Below are positions 8,210 to 16,674 of a stretch of 64,000 nucleotides of DNA, one piece after another (position 1 is the first letter of the stretch; each line of letters starts with the position of its first letter). Origin of the DNA: Roseibium aggregatum. Its GTDB lineage: Bacteria; Pseudomonadota; Alphaproteobacteria; Rhizobiales; Stappiaceae. The DNA lies in contig NZ_JABFCZ010000022.1 in the NCBI RefSeq assembly GCF_014692675.1, positions 59,273-123,272 on the forward strand, in the 5' to 3' direction. The notes beneath the pieces were generated by a model that worked only from the letters and a program-made list of their open reading frames with translations, was not told the origin of the DNA and made no database searches. The translations under genes and the position numbers were made by a program.

Positions 8210-9802
8210 ATGGACACTGTCACATCTTCGGGCGGCATGGTGGTCGCACCTCATACAGCAGCTGCAAACGCGGGCGCTGAAATCCTTGCCGACGGCGGTT
8301 CGGCCATTGAGGCGATGATTGCCGCGGCGAGCACGATTGCCGTTGTCTATCCGCATATGAACGCCATCGGCGGCGACGGCTTCTGGCTCATCGCCGAGCC
8401 GGGGAAGGATCCGAAGGCGCTTATGGCCTGCGGATCGGCCGGATCCAAGGCGACTGTCGCTGCCTATAACGAGGCCGGCTACGGCGCGATCCCGACGCGC
8501 GGCCCGATGGCGGCCCTGACGGTTGCCGGAACCATCGGCGGCTGGGGCAAGGCGCTGGAAGCCGCCCAGGCAATCGGCGCCGGCAAGACGCCACGCAGCG
8601 AATTGCTGCGCGAAGCGATCCGCTACGCCAAGGAAGGCATACGCGTCACCCGCAGCCAGACGGCCCTGACGGCGGAGAAATTCGACGAGTTGAAGGACCA
8701 GCCCGGTTTCGCGGACGTGTTTCTGGTCGACGGCAAGGTGCCCGAGGAAGGATCCACTCTCCGGCAGGAGCGGCTGGCCGACACGCTGCAGCATCTGGCC
8801 CATGACGGCTTTGAGGAATTCTACAAGGGCGATGTGGCGGCGGCCATTGCCGACGACCTGGACCGCATCGGGTCTCCGGTGACCAAGGGCGACCTGGCGG
8901 CCTATGAGGCCGGGTTCAAGGACGCGCTCAAGGTCGAGCTGAATTGCGGAACGGTCTTCAACGCGCCGCCGCCGACGCAAGGCCTGGCGTCCCTGATCAT
9001 CCTCGGGCTCTACGACCGGCTGAAGACCGACGGCCGGGAAGGTTTCGACCTTGTCCACGGACTGGTGGAAGCGACCAAACGCGCCTTCCTGGTGCGCGAC
9101 CGGATCGTCACCGATCCGATGCGCCTGCCGGAGCCGCCGAAAAATTTCCTCACGCCGGACTGGCTGGGCCGGGAGGCGGCGAAGATCGACATGCGCCGGG
9201 CGCTGGAATGGCCTTACAAGGGCGCGCATGGCGACACCATCTGGATGGGTGCGGTCGACAAGAAGGGCGTTTCCGTTTCCTTCATCCAGTCGATCTACTG
9301 GGAATTCGGCTCCGGCTGCGTGCTGCCGAAGACCGGGATCACCTGGCAGAACCGGGGTGCGAGTTTCTCGTTGCATCCGGAAGCGCTCAATGCGCTGGAG
9401 CCGGGCCGCCAGCCGTTCCACACGCTCAATCCGGCGATGGCCCGGCTGAAGGACGGCCGGACGGTCACCTACGGCACCATGGGCGGCGAAGGCCAGCCGC
9501 AGACCCAGGCCGCGATCTTTGCCCGTCACGTCCTGAACGGCATGCCCGTCGGCGAGGCGATCGATGCACCGCGCTGGCTGCTCGGCCGGACCTGGGGCGA
9601 CGAAACGACGGCCCTCAGGCTGGAAAACCGCTTCGATCCGGATATCGTAAGGGCTCTTGAGCGGTGCGGTCACGACGTGGTCGAAATGGCGGATGCCTAT
9701 TCCGACACCATGGGCCATGCGGGCATGATCGTGCGCAACACCAAAGGCGGCCTCGAAGGGGCCCACGATCCGCGCGCCGACGGAGGTGCTGCAGTCGCTT
9801 AA
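8210..9802 (+). CDS. Gamma-glutamyltransferase-family Ntn-hydrolase, cytoplasmic type
   Basis: A 530-residue member of the gamma-glutamyltransferase superfamily, an autoprocessing N-terminal nucleophile hydrolase. The predicted nucleophile is Thr343 in HGDTIWMGAVD, where autocleavage would give large and small subunits; downstream SFIQSIYWEFGSG and GGEGQPQTQAAI are conserved small-subunit motifs. Unlike classical GGT there is no signal peptide (MDTVTSSGGMVVAPHTAAAN starts the fold directly), so it should act in the cytoplasm. The GDT-[IV]-W version of the site resembles the oxamate amidohydrolase (HpxW) branch more than glutathione hydrolases; that assignment is tentative. A LysR regulator follows by 51 nt on the same strand. 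Confidence 0.85.
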   Translation: MDTVTSSGGMVVAPHTAAANAGAEILADGGSAIEAMIAAASTIAVVYPHMNAIGGDGFWLIAEPGKDPKALMACGSAGSKATVAAYNEAGYGAIPTRGPMAALTVAGTIGGWGKALEAAQAIGAGKTPRSELLREAIRYAKEGIRVTRSQTALTAEKFDELKDQPGFADVFLVDGKVPEEGSTLRQERLADTLQHLAHDGFEEFYKGDVAAAIADDLDRIGSPVTKGDLAAYEAGFKDALKVELNCGTVFNAPPPTQGLASLIILGLYDRLKTDGREGFDLVHGLVEATKRAFLVRDRIVTDPMRLPEPPKNFLTPDWLGREAAKIDMRRALEWPYKGAHGDTIWMGAVDKKGVSVSFIQSIYWEFGSGCVLPKTGITWQNRGASFSLHPEALNALEPGRQPFHTLNPAMARLKDGRTVTYGTMGGEGQPQTQAAIFARHVLNGMPVGEAIDAPRWLLGRTWGDETTALRLENRFDPDIVRALERCGHDVVEMADAYSDTMGHAGMIVRNTKGGLEGAHDPRADGGAAVA

Positions 9803-9853
9803 TATGGGCGCATAACACGGGCGGGCCGGACGGTTGCCGGCCAGGGGAAGAGC

Positions 9854-10768
9854 ATGGATGCCATCACGCGAATGCGCTGTTTTATTCAGGTCGTCGACAG
9901 CCGGGGGTTTTCGGCGGCGGCACGCGAAATGGGGCGCTCGAAGGCGCTGGTGTCCAAATATATCAGCGAGCTGGAAGATGAACTCGGCGTCCGTCTGCTC
10001 AACCGCACGACCCGGCAGGTATCGCTGACCGAGGTCGGCGAGTCCTATTACAAGGAAGCCTCCGACATCCTGCAGCGGATCGACGATCTGCAGGCCTCCG
10101 TCCAGTCTTCCCACACAGGTGTGCGCGGCAGGCTCAGGGTCTCCGCGCCGCGGTCCATGGGCGACGCCCTGTTCAATCAGGCGGCCATGGCGTTTCTGGC
10201 GGCCAATCCGGAAGTGTCGATGGACCTCAGGCTCGAAGACCGTTTCGTGGATCTGGTGGATGAAGGTTTCGACGTGGCGATCCGCGTGACGGAGATGGAG
10301 GATTCCAGCCTGATCGCCCGCAAGATCGCTCCGTTCCGGACCGTTGTCTGCGCGACGCCGGAGGTGATTGCGACCTACGGTGCACCCAAGGTTCCGGCCG
10401 ATCTGTCCAGCCGGCCCTGCATCATCGACACGAATTACCGGTTCAAGCAGAACTGGGGATTTTCCGATGGCGGGCGTAGACTTTCCGTGGTGGTTCGCGG
10501 CCGGGCGGAGGTGAACAGTGCGCTCGGCGGGCGCGACGCGGCCTTGTGCGGCCTCGGGTTCCTGCGCACGCCCTATATTTTCGTGGCCAGTGAACTGGAA
10601 GCAGGAAAACTGGTCACGGTTCTGGAAAACTATGAATCCAGCACACAGGCGATTTACGCCGTTTATCCGCACCGGCGGCACCTTTCGGGAAAGGTGCGCG
10701 CCTTTGTCGATTTTCTGGTCGAGTGGCTGGCGGAGCGGAAGAAAGCCGGAGAATCCTGCCCGGCCTAA
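9854..10768 (+). CDS. LysR-family transcriptional regulator
   Basis: A 304-residue DNA-binding regulator. Residues 1-60 form the LysR winged helix-turn-helix: MDAITRMRCFIQVVDSRGF, then SAAAREMGRSKALVSKYISELE, with LLNRTTR and LTEVGE wing motifs. The rest is the periplasmic-binding-like effector domain; it is of the CrgA/DmlR-like subgroup by its RLEDRFVDLVDEGFDVAIR segment. It lies immediately downstream of the GGT-family gene, which it may control. No divergent target is present. Confidence 0.93.
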   Translation: MDAITRMRCFIQVVDSRGFSAAAREMGRSKALVSKYISELEDELGVRLLNRTTRQVSLTEVGESYYKEASDILQRIDDLQASVQSSHTGVRGRLRVSAPRSMGDALFNQAAMAFLAANPEVSMDLRLEDRFVDLVDEGFDVAIRVTEMEDSSLIARKIAPFRTVVCATPEVIATYGAPKVPADLSSRPCIIDTNYRFKQNWGFSDGGRRLSVVVRGRAEVNSALGGRDAALCGLGFLRTPYIFVASELEAGKLVTVLENYESSTQAIYAVYPHRRHLSGKVRAFVDFLVEWLAERKKAGESCPA

Positions 10769-10846
10769 ACGTCTTGCGGGGTTCCTCCGAACCAGCGAAT
10801 GGCAAGCTTCGCTTCTGGGAACTGGCAGACTCTATCCTCAACCACA

Positions 10847-11004
10847 GCGTCATCACACGGCGAAGTCCGGGTGATCCAATGCCCGTTTCGTCGGATTTCA
10901 AGCCAGGACGATGCTGAACGATCGTAGTCGTCTGTGGATCATGGCTTTAGATTTTCCGTCCGGCGAGGCGAGCGGATCGCCCGGACTTCGCCGGGCGATG
11001 ACAC
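10847..11004. repeat. Inverted pair of REP-like elements
   Basis: Two about 32-bp copies in opposite orientation. The right copy, 10973-11004, contains CGGATCGCCCGGACTTCG and continues CCGGGCGATGACAC; the left copy, 10847-10878, is its imperfect reverse complement (GGCGAAGTCCGGGTGATCC). Each is itself an imperfect palindrome. They lie in the gap between the convergent LysR and leucine-dehydrogenase genes, where REP/BIME elements usually sit and may protect or terminate transcripts. The rest of the 246-nt gap holds nothing else I recognise. Confidence 0.6.
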
Positions 11005-11014
11005 CGAGAGCGGG

Positions 11015-12088
11015 TCAGGCCGACAGGCGCTCCTCGGCGATCCGGTCGGCGATCTGTTCCGGGGTCTTGTCTTCGGCGCTGGCGCGCTTGAAGATTTCCG
11101 TCAGCGTGTCGCCGATGGCGAGCGTCTTCCTCCGGACCGCTTCGTCGCTGCCGCCTGGTGTGGCCAATGCAATGGAAATCACTCCGCCGGCGTTGATTGC
11201 GTAGTCGGGCGCATAGAGGATGCCGCGCGCCTTGAGCGCCTCGCCGTCGGCCGGGGTCTGCAACTGGTTGTTCGCGGCACCTGCCACGATCTTCGCCTGG
11301 ATCTGCGGGATCGTCCCGGCGTTCAGGCCCGCGCCGAGGGCGCAGGGGGCGAAGATATCGGCCTCGACCCGATGGGCTTCTGCCGGATCGACGGCCCGGG
11401 CGTCGAAGGTCTCGATGGCCTTCAGCACGGACGGGGCGTGAATGTCGGACACGATCAGTTTTGCGCCTGCTTCATGCAGTCGGGCAGCCACATCGGAACC
11501 CACGTGGCCGAGGCCCTGCACGGAGACGGTCAGGCCGGTGAGGTCATCGGTGCCGTAGACATGGCGGACGGCGGCCTTGATGCCGGTGAAGACGCCGAGA
11601 GCCGTATAGGGGGAGGGGTCTCCGAGGCCTGTGGCCCTGGTCCCGCGCACATGGGCGGTCGAGTTGGCAATGTATTCCATGTCTTCCGGCGACACGCCGA
11701 CATCTTCGGCGGTGATATAGGTGCCCGACAGGCGGTTCACATGGCGGCCGAAGGCCTCCATCATTTCCGGCGTCTTGTCCTTGCGCGGATCGGCGATGAT
11801 CACCGCCTTGCCGCCGCCGAGGTCCAGGCCGGCCAGGGCATTCTTGTAGGTCATGCCCCGGGAAAGCCGGAGGGCGTCGGTCAGGGCCTCTGCGTGGCTG
11901 GCATAGGGCCAGACCCGGCAGCCGCCGAGGCTCGGGCCGAGAGCGGTGCTGTGAATGGCGATGATGGCGGAAAGGCCGGTTTCCCGGTCGCGGACGTAGA
12001 CGACGTCTTCATGGTCGTGGAATTCGGGATGATCGAAGACGGTGGCGAAAACACCGGCTTCCTTGATGGATCGGGGCAGGGCGTTCAT
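11015..12088 (-). CDS. Glu/Leu/Phe/Val dehydrogenase (leucine dehydrogenase family)
   Basis: A 357-residue NAD-dependent amino-acid dehydrogenase of the hydrophobic amino acid branch. Conserved: GPSLGGCRVWPY, the catalytic Lys in GMTYKNALAGLDLGGGKA, TAEDVGVS, the Rossmann motif VQGLGHVGSDVAA, and GAANNQL. It oxidatively deaminates a branched or aromatic amino acid to its 2-oxo acid and ammonia. I choose ATG 12088 (MNALPRSIKEAG) because the in-frame upstream extension crosses the regulatory region and matches nothing. It may act with branched-chain catabolism; no such genes adjoin it. A 7-bp inverted repeat lies just upstream. Confidence 0.9.
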   Translation of the reverse strand: MNALPRSIKEAGVFATVFDHPEFHDHEDVVYVRDRETGLSAIIAIHSTALGPSLGGCRVWPYASHAEALTDALRLSRGMTYKNALAGLDLGGGKAVIIADPRKDKTPEMMEAFGRHVNRLSGTYITAEDVGVSPEDMEYIANSTAHVRGTRATGLGDPSPYTALGVFTGIKAAVRHVYGTDDLTGLTVSVQGLGHVGSDVAARLHEAGAKLIVSDIHAPSVLKAIETFDARAVDPAEAHRVEADIFAPCALGAGLNAGTIPQIQAKIVAGAANNQLQTPADGEALKARGILYAPDYAINAGGVISIALATPGGSDEAVRRKTLAIGDTLTEIFKRASAEDKTPEQIADRIAEERLSA

Positions 12089-12098
12089 GAGTTCACTC

Positions 12099-12119
12099 TT
12101 CAGAAAGTGTGCTTCTGAA
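12099..12119. promoter_or_regulatory. Inverted repeat upstream of leucine dehydrogenase, possible operator
   Basis: TTCAGAA-N7-TTCTGAA, perfect arms, 11-31 nt upstream of the dehydrogenase ATG. The size and dyad symmetry suit an Lrp/AsnC-type regulator, which commonly controls amino-acid dehydrogenases, but the site could also be an mRNA stem-loop that covers the ribosome binding site. Confidence 0.4.
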
Positions 12120-12241
12120 ACAAAGATTACTCCTGAATGCGGGAATAACGTGTCTAATATTGCGGAATCTGACGAAGAAGAGTCTATTTTCTTCCGCATA
12201 TTCCGGATTATCCGGGAAATTAATTTTCGGTAATTATGGCG

Positions 12242-12258
12242 CTGCAACATCGTTGCAG
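12242..12258. promoter_or_regulatory. TGCAA-N5-TTGCA palindrome, possible Fur-family operator
   Basis: CTGCAAC-ATC-GTTGCAG is a perfect 17-bp dyad in the divergent region, 72 nt before the NicO-fusion ATG. The TGCAA-N5-TTGCA core resembles operators of Fur-family metal regulators (Mur, and the nickel regulator Nur). Its place in front of a predicted Ni/Co transporter makes metal control plausible; no regulator gene is nearby. Confidence 0.45.
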
Positions 12259-12329
12259 GCCTTGATCCCGCCGTGTTCCCGATGCAAGGACAAGACAGTC
12301 CAACCGATCCTCTTGTCCGTGCAGGTGCG

Positions 12330-14123
12330 ATGTCCGTCCTTCCCGCGTTTATAGTGCGATACGTCCAGTCCGGTCTGGCGCTTTTCTGCCTGCTTCTGTC
12401 CTCCATGGCGGCGGTTGCCCATCCGCATATTTTCGTCGAGGCCCGCTCCAAGCTCGTGTTCGACGACAAGGGCAATGCGGTCGCCGTCGACCATGTGTTC
12501 CGCTTCGACGATGCCTATACCGCCTTCGCGATCCAGGGGTTCGATGCCAACGGGGACGGACACTACAGCCGCGAGGAACTCGCCGAGCTTGCCAAGGTGA
12601 ATATCGAGGGCATTGCCGAATACGGTTACTTCACCTTCGGCGACAACACGCGTGTGGAGCTCGATTTCACTCCGCCGACGGATTACTGGCTCGAGGTCAA
12701 GTCCGTGCCTCTCAAGGACTACTGGGCGATGAAGCCAGAGGACTTCGAGGCCATGGAGGAAGACCGCCGGATGAACGGGACCGACATACCGGACACCGTC
12801 GATCTTCTGGAACTGCATTTCCGCCTGCCGTTGAAAGAGCCGAGCGACGCCACGAAGCCGATCACGCTGGACGTCTACGATCCGACCTATTACGTCGATT
12901 TCCGCTTCGCCAAGGGAGACGATGCGCTCGGGGTGGTGAATGCGCCGGGCAAATGCGGGATCGAGCGCAAGGAACCGCCCGCTCTGGACGATGCGACGGC
13001 TTACGCGCTGGCGCAGATCGGTCCGGACCAGCGGGACCTGCCGCCCGAACTGCAGTCCGCCGCGGCGACACAGGTCAACCAGATGATCGTGACCTGCGAT
13101 GTGGCCGGCGCCGGCGTTGCGGCGGCAACCACAGGAACGGGGGCGGGTGTCCCCCGAAACGGCCAGGAGGCGATTACCCAGGCGCTGAACACGGCAAAGC
13201 AGCCGGATGCACCGGCCGCGGCCAGTCCCGGTCTGGTCAGCAAATGGTTCGGCACCATTGCCCGGCTGCAGAGCGAGTTCTATCAGAAGCTGGTCAGTGC
13301 GCTCCGTTCGTTCCGGACCAATCCGAACGCCGCATGGCTTCTGATCGGGATATCCTTCGCCTACGGCATCTTCCATGCTGCGGGTCCGGGACACGGCAAG
13401 GCGATCATCTCGTCCTATGTGGTCGCCAACAACGAAACGCTGAAGAAGGGCATTGTGCTGTCGTTCGTCTCGGCGTTCGCGCAGGCTGTGACCGCGATCG
13501 TGCTCGTCGGGGCCGCTGCCATGGTCTTCAACCTGACCTCGATTGCGATCCAGGACACTGCGCGCTGGTTCGAGATCGGCTCCTATATCCTCATCACCGT
13601 TCTTGGCGGCTGGCTGTTGTGGCAAAAGGCGCTGCAGCCCGTGCTGGCCGGATTTTCCCTGCCGGCCGGCCATGCTCATGCAGGCCATGGTCACCATCAC
13701 CACGGGCATGACCACCACCATCACGACATCGGCGCGGACGGCGTCTGTTCCACCTGCGGCCATGCCCATGCGCCGACGCCGGACATGGTGCAGGGCAGGA
13801 TCACACTCGCCCGCGCCGCGTCGATCGTGCTCGCCGTGGGCCTCCGGCCGTGTACCGGCGCGCTGATCGTTCTGGTGTTTGCCCTGTCCCAGGGACTGAT
13901 TGCGGCCGGCATCGCCTCGACATTGGTCATGGCGCTCGGCACGGGCATCACCGTATCCGTGCTTGCGGGACTGGCCGTGGGCGCCAAGGGGTTTGCCGTA
14001 CGCCTGTCCGGTGACGGCAGCCGGTTGGCCCATGTGGTGCACCGGACCATCGAGATCGGCGGCGCGCTGCTGGTGTTCTTCCTCGGCGTGACCTTGCTGA
14101 TCGCCACGCTCGGCTGGGGTTAG
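12330..14123 (+). CDS. DUF1007-NicO fusion, probable nickel/cobalt transporter
   Basis: A 597-residue fusion of two families usually encoded by separate genes. Residues 1-30 are a signal/anchor ending AAVA before HPHIF, the His-led start typical of DUF1007 proteins. The DUF1007-like periplasmic part (about 30-200) contains an EF-hand-like loop DANGDGHYSREEL. After a linker the NicO/RcnA-type membrane domain begins near residue 330, with the metal-site motif FAYGIFHAAGPGHGKA, a cytoplasmic-type His-rich loop (HAHAGHGHHHHGHDHHHHD) and the family motif GLRPCTGALIVLV. The start is ATG 12330 (AGGTG upstream); ATG 12273 is an alternative. It overlaps by 4 nt the convergent nitrile hydratase accessory gene. 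NicO proteins move Ni or Co; import or efflux is not decidable here. Confidence 0.88.
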   Translation: MSVLPAFIVRYVQSGLALFCLLLSSMAAVAHPHIFVEARSKLVFDDKGNAVAVDHVFRFDDAYTAFAIQGFDANGDGHYSREELAELAKVNIEGIAEYGYFTFGDNTRVELDFTPPTDYWLEVKSVPLKDYWAMKPEDFEAMEEDRRMNGTDIPDTVDLLELHFRLPLKEPSDATKPITLDVYDPTYYVDFRFAKGDDALGVVNAPGKCGIERKEPPALDDATAYALAQIGPDQRDLPPELQSAAATQVNQMIVTCDVAGAGVAAATTGTGAGVPRNGQEAITQALNTAKQPDAPAAASPGLVSKWFGTIARLQSEFYQKLVSALRSFRTNPNAAWLLIGISFAYGIFHAAGPGHGKAIISSYVVANNETLKKGIVLSFVSAFAQAVTAIVLVGAAAMVFNLTSIAIQDTARWFEIGSYILITVLGGWLLWQKALQPVLAGFSLPAGHAHAGHGHHHHGHDHHHHDIGADGVCSTCGHAHAPTPDMVQGRITLARAASIVLAVGLRPCTGALIVLVFALSQGLIAAGIASTLVMALGTGITVSVLAGLAVGAKGFAVRLSGDGSRLAHVVHRTIEIGGALLVFFLGVTLLIATLGWG

Positions 14124-14503
14124 GCGTCTTTGTTATCCGCGCCAAGGATGATGGGCTTTCCATGAGGCGTCGCTTTCGCGGCCCGGTCCCAGGCATCCTT
14201 GAGACCGGCAAGCGTTTCAGCCGAGGTGGCGCCTTTTTCCGCGAGCAGCTTTTCAAAGGCGGCCAGCCAGTGCCGGTAATAATCCGCACCCGTGTCCTCG
14301 GGGCTGGAGCCGGCCGCGCGGATTTCCGCTCCGAGCGCCTGGGTCCATTCCGGCCAGGTGAACAGGCCGGCGTCATGGGCGGACACGGTCATGGCGAAGA
14401 CGCGCGCCTCCCACGGTTCGCGGAACACCGGCGTCTCGCCGTCACTCGGCAGGCCGGGGATTTTCTGCGTGAGGGCGGAAGCGTCGATCTCAGGCGGGGT
14501 CAA
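14120..14503 (-). CDS. Nitrile hydratase accessory protein
   Basis: A 127-residue protein of the nitrile hydratase accessory (activator/P14K) family, which resembles the N-terminal part of the beta subunit and escorts cobalt into the alpha subunit by subunit exchange. Recognisable: PVFREPWEARVFAMT and WPEWTQALGAEI, DTGADYYRHWLAAFEKLL. No ATG fits; I choose TTG at 14503 (giving [11 protein letters not shown]), 7 nt after GGGAG, overlapping the end of nthB by 14 nt. This TTG start is inferred from spacing and family length. Its stop overlaps the stop of the convergent NicO fusion. Confidence 0.85.
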   Translation of the reverse strand: MTPPEIDASALTQKIPGLPSDGETPVFREPWEARVFAMTVSAHDAGLFTWPEWTQALGAEIRAAGSSPEDTGADYYRHWLAAFEKLLAEKGATSAETLAGLKDAWDRAAKATPHGKPIILGADNKDA

Positions 14504-15149
14504 GGTAAGGCTCCCAGAGATCGACCCGGACCGTGAGGCCGGGATCCGCATCCGCGCCCCAGAGATCGCTTGCCTTGAACGCAACACCGTAAAGCCAGTG
14601 CGGCTGTTCGCCGAGTCCGTGGGCATTGGTGTCCGGGAACACGTGGACGCCGTGAACGGCCTCGATCACGCCCGCGTGGCCGCGGACATAGCGGGGCAGG
14701 CGGGTATGGGTTTCCGGGTGCATGTTCTTTGCGATCACCCGGTCGCCGACATTGAATCTCGCCGGCGCGGAGGCAGGCCGGTCGACCGGTCCACCCTTGG
14801 CAAGCACCGTCTCGACGTCGTCCGCCATCAGCTTGCGTTTGACCGGCAGAGGCGGTGTGAGTGCGTGTCCGGCCGCGATTTCGTCTTCCGTGACGAGGCC
14901 GCGTTCGGCGAGCAGCTTTTCCAGGCCTGCCAGCCAGATCTGGTAGTAGCTTGAGGAAAGATATTGCGCCGGCGGCAGCGTTTCGCGTGCATGCCGGGAG
15001 GCATCCAGCGTCCAGCTTCCCGTCGCGCCCATCGCCAGGGTCGCCGCGAAGGCGCGCCTTTCCCATTCGCCATGAAACAGAGGTTCGTTGTCGTCGTGGA
15101 CGACCGGGCCGAAGCCCATCATGCCGCCGAGATCCTGGGCGCCGTTCAT
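14490..15149 (-). CDS. nthB: Nitrile hydratase beta subunit
   Basis: A 219-residue beta subunit. It begins [16 protein letters not shown], the highly conserved N-terminus of this subunit, and ends with the SH3-like barrel seen as [20 protein letters not shown], the [12 protein letters not shown] loop, WLYGVAF and VDLWEPYL. The two Arg residues that contact the modified cysteines of alpha are expected in this family. The ATG at 15149 overlaps the alpha stop (ATGA). With alpha it forms the cytoplasmic enzyme that hydrates nitriles to amides. Confidence 0.95.
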   Translation of the reverse strand: MNGAQDLGGMMGFGPVVHDDNEPLFHGEWERRAFAATLAMGATGSWTLDASRHARETLPPAQYLSSSYYQIWLAGLEKLLAERGLVTEDEIAAGHALTPPLPVKRKLMADDVETVLAKGGPVDRPASAPARFNVGDRVIAKNMHPETHTRLPRYVRGHAGVIEAVHGVHVFPDTNAHGLGEQPHWLYGVAFKASDLWGADADPGLTVRVDLWEPYLDPA

Positions 15150-15787
15150 GAGGAAGCCTCGCCCAACTGATCCGGGGTCAGCGCCAGTCCGGTTCCAATC
15201 ATGCTGTCCCGCGTGACGAGCTTCGCCAGGTCTTCGGCGCTCCAGCCCTCCGTGCCCTCGGGGCGTCGGGGAATGACGAGGTAGCGGACTTCCGCCGTGG
15301 AATCCCAGACCCGGATGTCGGTTGCCGCCGGCAATTCGATACCGAAGTCCTTCAAGACGCCGCGCGGATCGCGAACCGCCTTTGAGCGATAGGGGGCAGA
15401 CTTGTACCAGACCGGTGGCAGGCCCAGCACCGGCCACGGATAGCAGGAGCACAAGGTGCAGACGACCATGTTGTGAGTGTCGTCGGTGTTTTCGACCGCG
15501 ACCATGTGCTCCCCCTGGCGGCCGATATAGCCGAGGTGGTGAATGGCGGCGGTCGCGTCCTTCATGAGCCAGTCGTGATAGTCCGGATCCGTCCAGGCCG
15601 TTGCCACCACATGCGCACCGTTGCGCGGCCCCACCTTTGTCTCGTAGGTGTCGATCAGCTTGTCCATCGCCGCCGGATCGACATAACCCTTTTCCGTCAG
15701 AACGGTTTCCAGTGCGCGGACGCGAAGCTCCGTTTCCGAAAGTTCGGAATGGTCATGGTCATGGTGATGATCGTGAGAATGAGACAT
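15146..15787 (-). CDS. nthA: Nitrile hydratase alpha subunit, cobalt type
   Basis: A 213-residue alpha subunit carrying the metal site [11 protein letters not shown] with Cys110, Cys113, Ser114 and Cys115. Thr at the second position (CTLCSC) marks the cobalt type; iron enzymes have CSLCSC. In the family Cys113 and Cys115 are oxidised to sulfinate and sulfenate. The N-terminus [15 protein letters not shown] is an unusual His/Asp tail that could capture cobalt. ATG 15787 is chosen because the tail begins there; the open frame upstream is a shadow. It is the first gene of nthA-nthB-accessory, 31 nt after the glutamine amidotransferase gene. Confidence 0.95.
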   Translation of the reverse strand: MSHSHDHHHDHDHSELSETELRVRALETVLTEKGYVDPAAMDKLIDTYETKVGPRNGAHVVATAWTDPDYHDWLMKDATAAIHHLGYIGRQGEHMVAVENTDDTHNMVVCTLCSCYPWPVLGLPPVWYKSAPYRSKAVRDPRGVLKDFGIELPAATDIRVWDSTAEVRYLVIPRRPEGTEGWSAEDLAKLVTRDSMIGTGLALTPDQLGEASS

Positions 15788-15818
15788 GGCCGGTGGGACC
15801 TCGATCAGGCGATATGTT

Positions 15819-16580
15819 TCAGGCGAGGCCGAGACGGCGTCCGCGGTACTCTCTCGCGGCGTCGCCGAAGGCCCTGAACAGCTTCTGTGACGGCCCGTCG
15901 CTCGCGACCCAGTATTCCGGATGCCACTGGGTTGCGACCACGTAGCCCGGGCCATCCTTGACCGAGACCGCCTCGATGGTGCCGTCTTCGGCCCGGGCGA
16001 CCACGGTCAGCCGGTCTCCAAGCGTTCCAAGAGCCTGCCGGTGAAGCGAATTGACGTCAACCGGTTCCTCGCCAAGGATCTCAGCCAGCGGGCTGTCGGG
16101 CTCGATCTCGATCGGGTGGGCGATCTTGAAACGGGTGTCCTGGTGTTCCGACGTGGGCGCGCGGTGATCGGCCCGGCCTTCCATGTCCTGGATCTCCGTC
16201 AGCAGCGTGCCGCCGAGAGCGACATTGAGTTCCTGCATGCCCCGGCAGATGGCGAATACCGGTACGCCGCGTTCCAAGGCGCGCCTGAGCAGCGGCAGCG
16301 TCGTGGCATCGCGTTCCGGATCGTAGGGGCCGTTGGCTTCCGTTGCCTCGCCGCCGTAAAGCTGCGGATTGACGTTGGACCGGGACCCGGTCGCCAAAAC
16401 GCCGTCGACCTGGTCGAGCGCGCCGTCGATATCGATGTCGGCGCCGAGCGACGGCAGGATGACCGGCAGCGCGTCCGATCCGCGGACGACGGCCTGCAGA
16501 TATGTAGAGGGGGCGGCGTGCCAGTTATAACCGTCGACCGGCTTTACATCCGCCGTGACTAGAATGAGGGGTTTCGTCAT
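15819..16580 (-). CDS. Class-I glutamine amidotransferase, gamma-glutamyl-GABA hydrolase family
   Basis: A 253-residue cytoplasmic hydrolase of the PuuD/peptidase C26 type. The catalytic Cys is in [16 protein letters not shown], and the His-Glu pair in TQWHPEYW completes the triad. Known relatives cleave gamma-glutamyl amides such as gamma-glutamyl-GABA. It begins at ATG 16580 ([14 protein letters not shown]) and lies directly upstream of the nitrile hydratase genes on the same strand, so it may be co-transcribed. No other Puu-pathway gene is here, so the in vivo substrate is open. Confidence 0.9.
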   Translation of the reverse strand: MTKPLILVTADVKPVDGYNWHAAPSTYLQAVVRGSDALPVILPSLGADIDIDGALDQVDGVLATGSRSNVNPQLYGGEATEANGPYDPERDATTLPLLRRALERGVPVFAICRGMQELNVALGGTLLTEIQDMEGRADHRAPTSEHQDTRFKIAHPIEIEPDSPLAEILGEEPVDVNSLHRQALGTLGDRLTVVARAEDGTIEAVSVKDGPGYVVATQWHPEYWVASDGPSQKLFRAFGDAAREYRGRRLGLA

Positions 16581-16674
16581 TTGGGTATCCGAGTGGAGAG
16601 CCGTCAGAAGGCTGCTGCCGTTGTTGTCGAGGGCCTGTTGCGTATCAGATCCGAAGCCGGGTGCCTAACGGATC

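Noticed and set aside
8138..10681. An 847-codon open frame on the minus strand
   Set aside because: It is antisense to the GGT-family and LysR genes, whose motifs are intact; composition is that of a shadow frame.
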